Source: Thermonema rossianum DSM 10300
GTDB taxonomy: Bacteria > Bacteroidota > Bacteroidia > Cytophagales > Thermonemataceae
Length of the DNA stretch: 64,000 nucleotides
Direction of reading: 5' to 3'
Assembly: GCF_000426825.1 (NCBI RefSeq)
Contig: NZ_KE384579.1
Span: 78,877-142,876, forward strand
Below are positions 43,631 through 53,474 of the stretch, one piece after another. The notes beneath the pieces are model-generated. The model ran no database searches, was not told the origin of the DNA, and worked only from the letters and a program-made list of their open reading frames with translations. The translations under genes and the position numbers were made by a program. The number at the start of each line of letters is the position of its first letter. Position 1 is the stretch's first letter.

Positions 43631-44194
43631 ATGATGAGACGTTTTGTATGTTTGCTTTTTTTATTGATTGCAGCTCACTGGACCATGGCACAAGGTGAGT
43701 GGGCAGTGGGAGTGCGTGTGCCCGAACCCGCCGGACTGAGCGTGAAGAAATACCTGAACGGCGGAAGCAACGCACTTGAGTTTGGCATTGGTACCTATGG
43801 CTACGGTTATGGCTATGGCAGCACCTATCCGGGTTACAAAGGCTATTACAAGAAATACAACAAAGATTATTACTATCGTCGTGGTGGCTTGGTTATTATG
43901 GCTGACTACTTGTGGCAGAACTCCATCAGTGGGGTAGAGGGATTGCAGTGGTATGCCGGTCCCGGTTTGCAGCTGCGTTCGTTCAACTACCTTTACGATA
44001 GCGACGGTGACGGCAACTTGGATACCGAAGGTACGGCTTTGGGTTTGGGTCCCAATGGCATGGCGGGTCTGGAGTGGTTTTTCCCACAAGCCGACTTCTT
44101 TTCCTTATTTGTGGATATGGGCTTGTATATAGAGATAGCCCCGCGTCCGTGGGTGGCGCTGAATGCAGGCATCGGCTTTCATTTCAACTTCTAA
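43631..44194 (+). CDS. Exported beta-barrel-like protein with Gly/Tyr repeat
   Basis: A 187-residue exported protein of unknown function. A signal peptide ends at TMAQ; the rest alternates polar and aromatic residues as in a small outer-membrane barrel and ends with GIGFHFNF, a typical C-terminal strand with terminal phenylalanine. Two oddities: a Gly/Tyr-rich stretch YGYGYGYGSTYPGYKGYYKK (about residues 56-75) and, near residue 123, DSDGDGNLDTEG, which reads like a calcium-binding EF-hand or dockerin loop. It has its own promoter and terminator and so is a single-gene unit. Confidence 0.75.
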   Translation: MMRRFVCLLFLLIAAHWTMAQGEWAVGVRVPEPAGLSVKKYLNGGSNALEFGIGTYGYGYGYGSTYPGYKGYYKKYNKDYYYRRGGLVIMADYLWQNSISGVEGLQWYAGPGLQLRSFNYLYDSDGDGNLDTEGTALGLGPNGMAGLEWFFPQADFFSLFVDMGLYIEIAPRPWVALNAGIGFHFNF

Positions 44195-44210
44195 CGTCTA
44201 TAGTAAAGAA

Positions 44211-44237
44211 GAAGGCAGCTGCACGGCTGCCTTTTTT
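44211..44237 (+). terminator. Terminator after the barrel-like protein gene
   Basis: Stem AAGGCAGC / GCTGCCTT with a short loop and a T6 tail, 18 bases after the stop. Confidence 0.88.
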
Positions 44238-44284
44238 GTTTTCTCTTTTTTTATGCTTTCAATCACCCAAAACAACTTATAGTC

Positions 44285-45166
44285 ATGATTTTATTGGATG
44301 GCAAAAAGCTGTCGGCAGAAATCAAAGCCGAATTGGCACAAGAAGTACAACGTATGAAAGATGCGGGTCAGCGCCCACCGCATCTGGCAGCCGTATTGGT
44401 TGGCAACGACGGTGCCAGCGAGACTTATGTTGCCAGCAAGGTAAAGCGATGCCATGAGGTGGGCTTTGAATCTACCCTGGTGCGCTTGCCGGAGAATATA
44501 ACAGAGGAGGCATTGCTCGAAGAGATAGAAAAGTTGAATGAAAACCCCGCCATAGATGGCTTTATTGTTCAGTTACCCTTGCCCAAACACATAGACGAGA
44601 GCCGTGTGATTCAAGCCATACGTCCCGAAAAAGACGTGGATGGTTTTCACCCTATCAACATTGGGCGCATGGTGAAGGGCTTGCCTGCCTACATACCGGC
44701 AACACCTTTTGGCATAGTGGAGATGCTGCGGCGCTATGAGGTGCCTACTGCCGGCAAGCACTGTGTGGTCATTGGGCGCAGCCAGATAGTAGGTATGCCC
44801 ATGAGCATCCTGATGGCACGCAAAGGGGAGCCGGGCAACTGCACGGTGACCATCTGCCACAGCTATACGAAAGACCTTGCCGCCTTCACCCGCGAGGCAG
44901 ACATAATTGTGGCTGCTTTGGGCAAGCCCGAATTCTTGACCGCCGATATGGTGAAAGAAGGTGCAGTAGTAATAGATGTGGGGATATCAAGGGTGAAAGA
45001 CGAGCATGCCCCCAAGGGCTATGTAATCAAAGGCGACGTGAAATTTGACGAAGTAGCGCCAAAAACAAGTTACATTACACCGGTGCCGGGTGGTGTAGGT
45101 CTCATGACCGTTGTATCTTTGCTGTACAATACCTTATTGGCAGCACAGAAGAAAATTTATTCATGA
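44285..45166 (+). CDS. folD: Methylene-THF dehydrogenase/cyclohydrolase FolD
   Basis: FolD interconverts 5,10-methylene-, methenyl- and 10-formyl-tetrahydrofolate using NADP. Family motifs are clear: the catalytic lysine region [55 protein letters not shown], the cofactor loop [11 protein letters not shown] and the end [11 protein letters not shown]. At 293 residues it is full length. The stop overlaps the nuoN start by 4 bases, an unusual pairing. Confidence 0.98.
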   Translation: MILLDGKKLSAEIKAELAQEVQRMKDAGQRPPHLAAVLVGNDGASETYVASKVKRCHEVGFESTLVRLPENITEEALLEEIEKLNENPAIDGFIVQLPLPKHIDESRVIQAIRPEKDVDGFHPINIGRMVKGLPAYIPATPFGIVEMLRRYEVPTAGKHCVVIGRSQIVGMPMSILMARKGEPGNCTVTICHSYTKDLAAFTREADIIVAALGKPEFLTADMVKEGAVVIDVGISRVKDEHAPKGYVIKGDVKFDEVAPKTSYITPVPGGVGLMTVVSLLYNTLLAAQKKIYS

Positions 45167-46656
45167 AGCAACTGTTTAGCAATCCTTTTATAGAGTCATT
45201 TGCCCACCGCTTTGAAAATATCTATCAAAGCGTGGGCTTTTTGTTGCCGGAAGCGGCTCTCTTGGCAGGCATCGTTTTGTTGTTGCTGCTTGCCATAAGC
45301 ACACGCAAAGCCTATGGGTTGCGTCTTGCCTTTTGGGCAGTCGCCATCATGATGGCGAGTTTGTTTGCGCAGCTCTTTTTTCTTGTAGGGCAACTGCGCA
45401 GCTTACCGGACGAAGCCCCCCTCTATTTGATGGCAGATACTTTATGTGTTTTTCATCCCCTGCAAATACAGGCACGCATAGCCTTGAATTTGGGGGCTTT
45501 GCTGTTTGGCGTGGTCTTTCTCTTTGAATTGCTGGGGCACTACCGCAAGGAAAGTGTGGAGTGGCTGTTTTGGGCGCTCTCGGCTCTGCTGGGCTTGGAT
45601 TTGCTGCTGCTAAGTGCCCATTTCCTTACTTTTTATATGAGCTTTGAATTGAGCTCTATTGCTACTTATTTCTTATTGAGCGTGGGGCGGCAGCGAAGAC
45701 AGCATGAGGCGCTCATGAAGTATGTTTTGTTCGGGGCTTTTGCCTCTGCCCTGATGCTCTACGGCATCTCGTGGATTTATGGACTCGCCGGAAGTATAGA
45801 GTTTACCCAAGCGGCTTTTTGGCAGCATTTGCAAGCAGCGCCTTCCTTATGGCTGTATATTGCTTGGGCACTCTTTGCCGCAGGTGTGTTTTTCAAGTTG
45901 AGCGTAGTGCCTTTTCATTTTTGGGCACCCGATGCCTACGAAGGCGCCCCCGCCATGAGCCTTGCTTTTGTGTCGGCAATACCCAAGGTGGCTATACTTG
46001 CTTTTATGATGCTGTTGAACAGCCGGATGGCGGCATTTGCTGCCTTGCAGACAGTATGGGGGCAACTGCTGATGGCAGTGGCACTGGCTTCGTTGTTGCT
46101 TGGCAACTTCATCGCTTTGCGGCAGCACAATCTGAAGCGCCTGCTGGCATATTCTACCATCGCACACATGGGCACGCTTCTGTTGCCGGTAGTTGCCGCA
46201 GGCTACGAGGGAGCAGAAGAAGTGTTTTTATATTATTGGGCGGTGTATGCGCTCACGCTGTTTGTGGCATTTGCCTTGGCAGCACAGCAGCAAATAGACC
46301 AAATTGCCGATTTGAGACGTTTTAACCATACGACAGGGGCTAAGCTCGCATGGGGCGTGGTGGCTTTCTCTCTGGCAGGGCTGCCGCCTACTGCCGGTTT
46401 CTTGGCAAAGTTGGGTGTCTTTGTACACTTCTGGAAAATGGCTGCCTCGCACAACCTTGCCTTGCTGTTGTGGGTAACGGCTTTGTTGAGTACAGCCGTG
46501 GCGCTGGCTTATTACATCAAAATACCTTATGCGCTCTTTTTCAAGCAAGAAAGCGAGGCGGGCGCCCCGGCAGGAGCAGATGCCGCCTTGTTGCCGGCTA
46601 TGATGATTGCCCTGCTGTTGGTGCTGGCTATCCTGTGGGGCTACCCCTTTGCTTGA
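45163..46656 (+). CDS. nuoN: NADH-quinone oxidoreductase subunit N
   Basis: A 497-residue membrane protein of the proton-pumping antiporter-like family of complex I. It is assigned to NuoN rather than NuoL or NuoM by the N-terminal [17 protein letters not shown], the segment [37 protein letters not shown] and [14 protein letters not shown], and by its length and lack of a long C-terminal lateral helix. It pumps protons as part of NADH dehydrogenase in the cytoplasmic membrane. No other nuo gene is next to it; it overlaps the end of folD. Confidence 0.92.
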   Translation: MKQLFSNPFIESFAHRFENIYQSVGFLLPEAALLAGIVLLLLLAISTRKAYGLRLAFWAVAIMMASLFAQLFFLVGQLRSLPDEAPLYLMADTLCVFHPLQIQARIALNLGALLFGVVFLFELLGHYRKESVEWLFWALSALLGLDLLLLSAHFLTFYMSFELSSIATYFLLSVGRQRRQHEALMKYVLFGAFASALMLYGISWIYGLAGSIEFTQAAFWQHLQAAPSLWLYIAWALFAAGVFFKLSVVPFHFWAPDAYEGAPAMSLAFVSAIPKVAILAFMMLLNSRMAAFAALQTVWGQLLMAVALASLLLGNFIALRQHNLKRLLAYSTIAHMGTLLLPVVAAGYEGAEEVFLYYWAVYALTLFVAFALAAQQQIDQIADLRRFNHTTGAKLAWGVVAFSLAGLPPTAGFLAKLGVFVHFWKMAASHNLALLLWVTALLSTAVALAYYIKIPYALFFKQESEAGAPAGADAALLPAMMIALLLVLAILWGYPFA

Positions 46657-46741
46657 TGTTCAGCCGTTCATTTGAATTGAATAGTTGTAAATTTGCACTG
46701 TTTCACGAAAACCAACCAGTCACTTATACCTTCAAACGCTT

Positions 46742-48133
46742 ATGAAAATAGAATTAGGCATACCCAAAGGAACCCGCGATTTTGGACCGGAGCAGGTGGC
46801 AAAGCGCCACTATATCATGAACCATATCCGCGAAGTGTTTGAGCTGTTTGGCTATGAGCCCATCGAAACGCCTGCTATGGAGTTGCTCTCGGTGCTTACC
46901 GGCAAGTATGGCGAAGAGGGCGACCAACTGCTGTTTCGTGTGCTCAATTCCGGAGACTTTTTGAAAGATGTATCGCAAGAAGACATAGCGAAGGGGGCAG
47001 CGCATTTAGCCAATGTGATTTGCGAAAAGGGCTTGCGCTATGACCTCACCGTGCCTTTTGCCCGCTATGTGGTGATGCACCAGCATGAATTGGCTTTCCC
47101 TTTCAAGCGCTATCAGATGCAACCTGTGTGGCGTGGCGACTCGCCCCAAAAAGGACGCTATCGTGAGTTTTACCAATGCGATGCCGACGTGGTAGGTACC
47201 GACTCGCTACTCTGTGAAGCCGAAATAGTGCTGATGATTACGGAAGTATTCCGGCGTTTGGGCATTGAAGACTATACCATAAAAATCAATCACCGCGAGC
47301 TGTTGCGTGCCATGAGTGAGTGGATTGGTGCCGCGGGGCAGGAACAGGCGCTCTGCGTTGCCATTGACAAACTGGACAAAATAGGACAGGAGGGCGTAGT
47401 GCGCGAGTTGCAAGAGCGGGGTTTTGCGCAACACCAAATAGAGCAGCTGTTGCCTTTGTTTGAAGTAAATGGCACTTATGCCGAGGTGTTGAAACACTTC
47501 GCAGAACAAATGAAAGAACTTGCTTCGGCAAAAAAAGCAATTGAAGACCTGCAGGCGATTCAAAGCCTGCTGGAGGAAGCAAGCGGGCAACCATTGAATA
47601 CCTTCCCCTTGATGCTGGATCCAACCCTGGCGCGTGGTCTTTCGTACTATACGGGGGCTATCTTCGAAGTGAAGGTGAACAATGTGGCAATAGGCAGTGT
47701 GAGCGGCGGCGGGCGCTACGACAATCTGACCGGTACTTTTGGCAAAGAGGGGCTGACCGGCGTGGGCTTTTCTTTCGGTTTGGACCGCCTCTATGACGTC
47801 ATGGAAGCGCTCGATTTGTTTCCAAAAGACACACGCGCCGGCGTCGATGTAATGCTCGTGCATTTTGATGCGGAGTCGCGTAAGGGCGTCCTGCCTTTGT
47901 TGCAGCGCTTGCGCGGTGCTGGTATCAAGGCAGAACTTTACCCCCAAGCCGATAAGATTAAAAAGCAGATGAAATATGCCAATAAGAAAGGAACCCCTTG
48001 GGTGCTTTTGGCAGGAAGCGAAGAGTTGCAAAGGCAGTCGGTGCAGTTGAAGAACATGCATACCGGTGAGCAGGTCGAGATAGCTGTGGACGAAGTAGTT
48101 GGATTTTTGAAACAAAAATTGTATAATCGTTAA
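46742..48133 (+). CDS. hisS: Histidine--tRNA ligase
   Basis: A 463-residue class II aminoacyl-tRNA synthetase. Motif 1 is within HIREVFELFGYEPIETPAMEL, motif 2 as RPxxxFxQ-like RYREFYQCDADVVG, the histidine-binding LARGLSYYTGAIFE (HisA motif) and motif 3 as GVGFSFGLDRL; the C-terminal anticodon-binding domain starts near VDVMLVHFD. These are diagnostic for HisRS. It starts 85 bases after nuoN. Confidence 0.97.
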   Translation: MKIELGIPKGTRDFGPEQVAKRHYIMNHIREVFELFGYEPIETPAMELLSVLTGKYGEEGDQLLFRVLNSGDFLKDVSQEDIAKGAAHLANVICEKGLRYDLTVPFARYVVMHQHELAFPFKRYQMQPVWRGDSPQKGRYREFYQCDADVVGTDSLLCEAEIVLMITEVFRRLGIEDYTIKINHRELLRAMSEWIGAAGQEQALCVAIDKLDKIGQEGVVRELQERGFAQHQIEQLLPLFEVNGTYAEVLKHFAEQMKELASAKKAIEDLQAIQSLLEEASGQPLNTFPLMLDPTLARGLSYYTGAIFEVKVNNVAIGSVSGGGRYDNLTGTFGKEGLTGVGFSFGLDRLYDVMEALDLFPKDTRAGVDVMLVHFDAESRKGVLPLLQRLRGAGIKAELYPQADKIKKQMKYANKKGTPWVLLAGSEELQRQSVQLKNMHTGEQVEIAVDEVVGFLKQKLYNR

Positions 48134-48169
48134 TATTGCCTTTTATAAGACGCTTACGTTTTTGGTCTT

Positions 48170-50098
48170 ATGCAAAAAACACTGGAGCATGTATATGGTG
48201 AGCTGCTCAACCGCTTTGTATTGTTGGCAGAGCTAAGCCCCGAGGGGGAGTTGCTCTCTGTCAACGACCGCCTGCTTGCTTTTCTGCAACTTACCGACTT
48301 CAAGCCGGAACAACCATTGGCAGCTTGGCTGCTGAATCCGGTAGAGTTGTCTCACGCCTTGACACAGGTGCAGCGCAAGGGCGAATGGCAAGGACAGTGG
48401 ACCTTCAAAGTAGGAGAGCAGCTGACCAATGCGGCGGTTACTCTTGGCAAGTTGAAAGAACAAGAGGGGCGTGTGTATATGCTTGCACACCCGCTTTCGC
48501 CCTCGCAGCAGTTGCTGGAGCGTTTCCGGGCAGTGCTCGACGAGACCACCGACCTCATCATCGTGGTAGATGCCGCCACCGGGCGCATCATCGATGCCAA
48601 CGAAACCGCCGTGCAGCAACTGGGCTTCAGCCGGCTGGTGCTCTTGAAGCGTCATTTGTATCAAATAGATACCTCTTTCCCCCTATATACGACACAGGCA
48701 CAGTGGCAGGATTTTGTGGAAAAACTGCGCGAAGAACCCCAACAGCGCCGCAGTGTGCGCACCTCGCTGCGCCTGACCCCCGACGAAACACTGGATGTGG
48801 ACGCTACCTTGAAGCTGGAGCGCTATCTGAATCAAGAGTATATCATTGTGATAGCGCGGGACATCAGCGAGCAGGTAGCTCTGGAGAAAAAACTGGACTC
48901 GAAGGAAAAGTTCTTCGAAACGCTCATCGAAAGCACCGAAGACACCCTGCTGCTCGTTGATAAAGAAGGGTTTATCCTGTATGCCTCGCCCTCTTGCTTC
49001 AAACAATGGGGATATACCGTAGAAGAGCTGGTGGGGCAGAGCATACAAAAGCTGGTGCATCCCGATGACAGCGACTTCTTCGAAAAGGTATTTAAGGAAA
49101 TTGCTTCCACCCCCAAAAAGCTGTTTAAGCTTACCTATCGCTCTTTGCACAAAGAGGGCTATTACAACTGGCTGGAAGCACAAGCCAAAAACCTGATCCG
49201 GGAAGAAGCCATCGGCGCCATTCTCATCAGTGCACACAACGTAACCAACCAGGTGCTGGCAGAAGAGCGCATCATACAGGCACTGCAGCAAGCCGAGCGC
49301 CTCAACCAAGAACTGGAACAGCACAAAGCTGAGCTGATTGCCAGTCAGGAGGAGCTGCGCCAAACCAATGAAATGCTTGAAAAGAACAACGCAGAGCTCA
49401 AAAAAATCAACCAAGAGCTTGACCGCTTTGTGTACAGTGCCTCGCATGACCTGCGCGCCCCCATCGCTTCGGCATTGGGCGTAATTACTGTCTGCAAGAT
49501 GCTTGACGACCCGGAGCAGATAAAACATTACCTGGACCTTCAGGAAAAAGGACTTAAAAAACTCGACAGTTTCATTCAGGATATCCTCGACTACTCGCGC
49601 AATGCACGTTTGGAAGTGCAGCGCGAAGAAATAGAGCTGCAGGCGCTCATCAAAGGGGTCTTTGAGCAGTATGCTTACATGGATAATGCCGGGCGTATCG
49701 ATAAACAAGTACACATAGAAGCGCCGGTGCCTTTTTATTCGGACCGCCGCCGCCTGACAATTATACTTAACAACCTGATATCGAATGCTATTCGCTACAG
49801 CTCGTCCCGCCGCGAGCACCCTTATATCAAAGTGAGTATTAAAATAAACGAAGAGCAAGGGGAGTTCGTCATAGAAGATAATGGCATAGGCATAGAAGAA
49901 AAACATTTGCCACGCATCTTTGATATGTTTTACCGGGCTACGCAAGACCAAGCCGGTTCAGGGCTGGGGCTCTACATAGTAAAAGAAACCATAGAAAAGC
50001 TGGGAGGGCAAATATCCCTGAAGTCCAAATATGGTGAAGGTACCACCTTCCGTTTTGTAATACCCAATTTGTTAAACAAAGCACCACACACCCACTAA
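48170..50098 (+). CDS. PAS-domain sensor histidine kinase
   Basis: A 642-residue cytoplasmic histidine kinase with no membrane helix. A poorly conserved PAS-like start (about residues 10-110) is followed by two PAS domains (about 118-235 and 243-365), a coiled coil rich in Glu and Gln (about 365-415), a HisKA dimerisation domain with the phospho-accepting histidine about residue 425 in SASHDLRAPIAS, and a HATPase domain with NNLISNAIRYS (N box), EDNGIGIEEKHLPRIF and GSGLGLYIVKE (G boxes). No response regulator is adjacent, so it is an orphan kinase. Its signal is unknown. Confidence 0.93.
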   Translation: MQKTLEHVYGELLNRFVLLAELSPEGELLSVNDRLLAFLQLTDFKPEQPLAAWLLNPVELSHALTQVQRKGEWQGQWTFKVGEQLTNAAVTLGKLKEQEGRVYMLAHPLSPSQQLLERFRAVLDETTDLIIVVDAATGRIIDANETAVQQLGFSRLVLLKRHLYQIDTSFPLYTTQAQWQDFVEKLREEPQQRRSVRTSLRLTPDETLDVDATLKLERYLNQEYIIVIARDISEQVALEKKLDSKEKFFETLIESTEDTLLLVDKEGFILYASPSCFKQWGYTVEELVGQSIQKLVHPDDSDFFEKVFKEIASTPKKLFKLTYRSLHKEGYYNWLEAQAKNLIREEAIGAILISAHNVTNQVLAEERIIQALQQAERLNQELEQHKAELIASQEELRQTNEMLEKNNAELKKINQELDRFVYSASHDLRAPIASALGVITVCKMLDDPEQIKHYLDLQEKGLKKLDSFIQDILDYSRNARLEVQREEIELQALIKGVFEQYAYMDNAGRIDKQVHIEAPVPFYSDRRRLTIILNNLISNAIRYSSSRREHPYIKVSIKINEEQGEFVIEDNGIGIEEKHLPRIFDMFYRATQDQAGSGLGLYIVKETIEKLGGQISLKSKYGEGTTFRFVIPNLLNKAPHTH

Positions 50099-50113
50099 AG
50101 TTGACTTGTTGCC

Positions 50114-50635
50114 ATGTCTGCATTCCCCACCAAGCGCAAAGAGAGCTGGAAAACACGCCGTTTCCGCTGGATGATGAACTGCTTCCCTACTTACTTTGGC
50201 ACCGGGGGGCGCATCCTGTTTATTTCTTCCGACTGGAAGGAAATACATATCCGGCTTTCGCTTAACCTCTTTACCTACAATTATGTGGGCGTGGTTTATG
50301 GCGGCAGCATATACTCAGCCATGGACCCTTTCTATATGTTGCAGCTGATTCATATCTTGGGCAAAGAATATGTAGTATGGGATAAAGCGGCGACCATCCG
50401 TTTCCTGCGCCCCATCAAAAAGAAAGTATATGCGCGCTTTTTAATAGACGACGCACTCATAGAGCAAATCAAACAGCAGATAGCGCAAACACAGGAAATG
50501 GAAATCACCTTGCCCGTAGAGTGGAGAGACAAAGAGGGAAATGTATATGCTCATATAGACAAGGTGCTCTACATAGCCTCTAAGGAATACTACAAGCAAA
50601 AGCGCAGCCGCAAACAGACTGCCAAGCCGGCTTAA
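50114..50635 (+). CDS. DUF4442 hotdog-fold protein
   Basis: A 173-residue protein of the DUF4442 family, related to acyl-CoA thioesterases with the hotdog fold. Visible signs are TGGRILFISSDWKEIHIRLSLN, NYVGVVYGGSIYSAMDPFYML (the long central helix after a GG) and KAATIRFLRPIKKKVYARF. Substrate is unknown. It sits 15 bases after the histidine kinase and 32 bases before maf, so it is probably in one transcript with them, without an evident functional link. Confidence 0.82.
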   Translation: MSAFPTKRKESWKTRRFRWMMNCFPTYFGTGGRILFISSDWKEIHIRLSLNLFTYNYVGVVYGGSIYSAMDPFYMLQLIHILGKEYVVWDKAATIRFLRPIKKKVYARFLIDDALIEQIKQQIAQTQEMEITLPVEWRDKEGNVYAHIDKVLYIASKEYYKQKRSRKQTAKPA

Positions 50636-50667
50636 AGGGAAATAGGTATATTTGCCACAAAAAACGG

Positions 50668-51255
50668 ATGATTCAAAAGCAACTTTTAGAGCGTTTCCCG
50701 CGTATTGTGCTGGCTTCGGCTTCGCCCCGCCGCCGCCAACTGATGCAGGCACTCGATATCCCCTTTATTGTAGATGTGCGCCATAGCGAGGAGTTCGTGC
50801 CCGAAGGCACGGAGCCTTCGAAGGTAGCCGCCTATTTGGCAAGACAGAAAGCAGCTGCTTTTGTGCCTATACCCGCCGATACGCTGGTGATTACAGCCGA
50901 TACGGTAGTGATTCATCAAGGCGAAGTGCTGGGCAAGCCTGCCGATGTGATAGAGGCAGCGCGCATGTTGCGTCGTTTGTCGGGGCAGCAGCATGAAGTC
51001 ATCACCGCCGTGTGTTTGGCTACCGCCGAAGGAAGCCGTATTATCCAAGACAGCACGCAAGTCTATTTCCGTGAGATGGAAGACAACGAAATAGCATATT
51101 ACATAGCGCAGTATAAACCCTATGACAAAGCGGGCAGCTATGGTGCCCAAGACTGGCTGGGGATGGCATTCATTGAGCGCATCGAAGGGTCCTACTTCAA
51201 TGTGATGGGCTTGCCTACTCATAAGCTATATGCGGCACTTAAAAGCATGTTGTAA
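50668..51255 (+). CDS. maf: Maf family nucleoside triphosphate pyrophosphatase
   Basis: A 195-residue house-cleaning pyrophosphatase of the Maf family, type YhdE, that acts on dTTP/UTP and modified nucleotides. Family motifs: LASASPRRRQLM with the Ser-x-Arg-Arg signature at residues 15-22, ITADTVVIHQGEVLGKPAD, and YDKAGSYGAQDWLGMAFIERIEGSYFNVMGLP. Size is typical. Its end overlaps the next gene's start by 26 bases. Confidence 0.95.
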   Translation: MIQKQLLERFPRIVLASASPRRRQLMQALDIPFIVDVRHSEEFVPEGTEPSKVAAYLARQKAAAFVPIPADTLVITADTVVIHQGEVLGKPADVIEAARMLRRLSGQQHEVITAVCLATAEGSRIIQDSTQVYFREMEDNEIAYYIAQYKPYDKAGSYGAQDWLGMAFIERIEGSYFNVMGLPTHKLYAALKSML

Positions 51256-52648
51256 GCTGCCCGGCGCAAAGGCAGCAGCCATTGCCTATGCTTTGTTTTA
51301 TGTGGTGTGGCATGTGTGGACGCTGCCCTATGCACCGCTGCCTTGGTTCGATGAGGTGGTATTTGCATCTATCAGCCGCCAGTGGATAGAAAGCGCCTCA
51401 TTGGTGCCCGGCGTAACTTCGGCAGCCTTGCATGGCTTGCCATTTAAGATTTACGGTTTTGTCAGTTTCACCATTCATGGTATTGCCATGCAGCTTTTGC
51501 CGCTACCGCTGGGCTACCGGCTGCCTACTTTCTTGTTTGCTTGCTTGCTGTTGCTTTTGTGCCGTCGTTTGTTTGGCTTGCCGTGGCAGATGTTGCTTGT
51601 CTTTTCCCTTGACCCTTTCCTGCAGCTTTCCATGCATGAGGGGCGCATGGACCTGGAGGCTGTTTTTTGGAGCTTAAGTGCCTGGTACTTCCTTTGTCGT
51701 ACAGGGAAAAGCCGGCATTCCTCTTGGATGGCAGGAGTCATGGCGCTGCTTGCCATACTGACCACGCCGCGCTCGTTTGTGTTGTTGCTGCCGCCTGTGT
51801 TTACGGCACTGAGGCGGGGCGAGTGGCGTTTCTTCTTGCCACTGTGCGGGGGCTATGCGCTTTGGATACTGTGGGCTTTTGGTTCGCCACAGGCATGGCT
51901 TAATCATTATCTATATGATTTTGCGCTGCTGAAAAACTACGTGGGCAATAGCGGCTATGTACCCAAGCATGAATATCTTTTGATAGGAAGTGTGTGCTTA
52001 TCGGCGGTGCTTTATTTTGCCGGCAGGCGGCGCCTTCCAAAAGAACCACTTTTTATTGCTTCCGTAAGCAGCATTTTCACTTTTTATTTGCTGGTTTTTG
52101 ACTATGGTCCGTATTCCGTTTTTATTTTACCGCTTTATTACTACCTTCTTTTTTTCTTTTTGCAAGCTGCAAACAAACGCCTGCGCAGCCTTGTATTGGG
52201 ATGCCTGTTGCTGTTTAATGTGGGCTATACGTTTGCCAAGCAAGTGCAGGTGTTTATGTCTTTGCCCATGCGCGACTACCACGCCTTTCATGCTTTCGTG
52301 CGCCGGCATATACCGCCCGGCAGCAAGGTGGTCAGCGAGCCCATGCCTTATTACGCACTATTGGAAGCAGGTGCCGACCTCCAGCTGATGGATTACTACA
52401 ACACCCCCGGAGAGCGGGAGCGCATTCACAGAGAGGAATACAGGGCAGAATATATGATTGTTACGGACCACTTGGCTTGGCGAAAGCCCGGCATAGTGGC
52501 GCTTTACCAAGCCAACAGCGAATGGCAGCCTATAGCCCGTTATGAGCGGCAGGCGCCTGCTTGCCTGACCGGCTGGGAGCGCCTCTTTCGTTTGTCTTCT
52601 ACCGAGCGCACAGGCTATAACTGCATCATTTACCGGCGGCGCTTTTGA
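51230..52648 (+). CDS. GT39-like polytopic membrane glycosyltransferase
   Basis: A 472-residue membrane protein with around ten hydrophobic segments. Near the N-terminus the first external loop carries WFDEVVFASIS; an acidic pair in this place is the catalytic feature of GT-C fold enzymes (GT39/PMT, ArnT, GT83), which use a polyprenyl-phosphate sugar on the outer face of the membrane. A second marker, MHEGRMDLEAVFW, is in a loop after helix 4. The C-terminal soluble part has GSKVVSEPMPYYALLEAGADL. Acceptor and sugar are unknown. It overlaps maf by 26 bases and, tail to tail, the minus-strand small gene by 19 bases. Confidence 0.75.
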   Translation: MRHLKACCKLPGAKAAAIAYALFYVVWHVWTLPYAPLPWFDEVVFASISRQWIESASLVPGVTSAALHGLPFKIYGFVSFTIHGIAMQLLPLPLGYRLPTFLFACLLLLLCRRLFGLPWQMLLVFSLDPFLQLSMHEGRMDLEAVFWSLSAWYFLCRTGKSRHSSWMAGVMALLAILTTPRSFVLLLPPVFTALRRGEWRFFLPLCGGYALWILWAFGSPQAWLNHYLYDFALLKNYVGNSGYVPKHEYLLIGSVCLSAVLYFAGRRRLPKEPLFIASVSSIFTFYLLVFDYGPYSVFILPLYYYLLFFFLQAANKRLRSLVLGCLLLFNVGYTFAKQVQVFMSLPMRDYHAFHAFVRRHIPPGSKVVSEPMPYYALLEAGADLQLMDYYNTPGERERIHREEYRAEYMIVTDHLAWRKPGIVALYQANSEWQPIARYERQAPACLTGWERLFRLSSTERTGYNCIIYRRRF

Positions 52649-52866
52649 TGTTTCTTGGCGCTTTTTTTCTTTGCCGGGGGCTCTTGCCCAGGAGGCGGTG
52701 CCGCGTCTGCTTGTTGGCGGCGACGGTAGGCATATCCAAAGAAGGAAGCCATCATAAGCATAAAAACCCAGTAGTTTTCAACAAACCGCCCCATGAATAC
52801 CTCATAAATGCCTATGATGAGCAGCGCCACTGTCAAAGAGAGTAATAAGGTATCTATGAGCTTCAT
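52630..52866 (-). CDS. Small membrane protein with a basic tail
   Basis: A 78-residue protein with two hydrophobic helices (TLLLSLTVALLIIGIYEVFM and WVFMLMMASFFGYAY) and a strongly basic, proline-containing tail ending KKKSAKKHQKRRR. The tail could touch RNA or the membrane surface. Function unknown. Its start overlaps the rimM stop by 4 bases (ATGA), which supports it as a real gene and part of the rpsP-rimM operon. Its 3' end overlaps the convergent GT39-like gene by 19 bases. Confidence 0.72.
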   Translation of the reverse strand: MKLIDTLLLSLTVALLIIGIYEVFMGRFVENYWVFMLMMASFFGYAYRRRQQADAAPPPGQEPPAKKKSAKKHQKRRR

Positions 52867-53450
52867 AGCAGGTCTGTTTCAAAAAAACCATCATCGGCTT
52901 CTTCGTCGTGCTTGTCTTCCAAATACACTTCCAGCAAGCCATCGGGCAGGCGCACATGCAGGCAGCGATTGTCGCGGTCCACACGCAAGATAAAAGCATC
53001 TTGGATGGGAATAAGCACCTCTTTGCCCTGATATATCATGGATATGAGGGCGTTGCTTTCCAAGTCATAAATGGTATTGACGCTGCCCAGTCTTCCTTTT
53101 TCCTCATCGATGATTTGAAACCCTATAACTTCGTGATAGTAAAAAGCGTTTTCGCTTTCGAGTGGGGGCAGCATAGACAAAGGCAAATACAGCTTGCTCT
53201 TGGCTAAGGTCTCGGCTTGGTCTATATGGTCTATGCCGGCAAGCTTCACAATTACGCGGTTGCGCTTGTGCATGAGCGGGTGCACATACTCTACTTTGTA
53301 GGGTATGAGGCTGCCGAAGCGCTCTACCCACAAAGTGTCTATGTTTTCGTATTGGCTCAAGTCATCAACATCGAAGAGGGCTTGCAGTTCACCTGCCAAG
53401 CCATGCGCTTTGGTCAGGTAGCCCAACACAAAGCAATCATCAATAGTCAT
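52863..53450 (-). CDS. rimM: 16S rRNA processing protein RimM
   Basis: RimM binds S19 and helps mature the 3' major (head) domain of the 30S subunit. The N-terminal barrel shows VLGYLTKAHGLAGELQALF (the conserved G-x-HG-xxG-E element) and the C-terminal PRC-barrel domain YYHEVIGFQIIDEEKGRLG and LIPIQDAFILRVD. From the ATG at 53450 the protein has 195 residues; a longer frame starts at 53477 but would run through a terminator hairpin. It follows rpsP and precedes a small membrane protein where trmD is common in other bacteria. Confidence 0.93.
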   Translation of the reverse strand: MTIDDCFVLGYLTKAHGLAGELQALFDVDDLSQYENIDTLWVERFGSLIPYKVEYVHPLMHKRNRVIVKLAGIDHIDQAETLAKSKLYLPLSMLPPLESENAFYYHEVIGFQIIDEEKGRLGSVNTIYDLESNALISMIYQGKEVLIPIQDAFILRVDRDNRCLHVRLPDGLLEVYLEDKHDEEADDGFFETDLL

Positions 53451-53474
53451 GCTTCTTTGTTTTTTTGAGTTTTT

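Noticed and set aside
48683-49951. A 422-codon minus-strand frame within the histidine kinase gene
   Set aside because: It is antisense to conserved PAS, HisKA and HATPase domains and has no start context or motif of its own.
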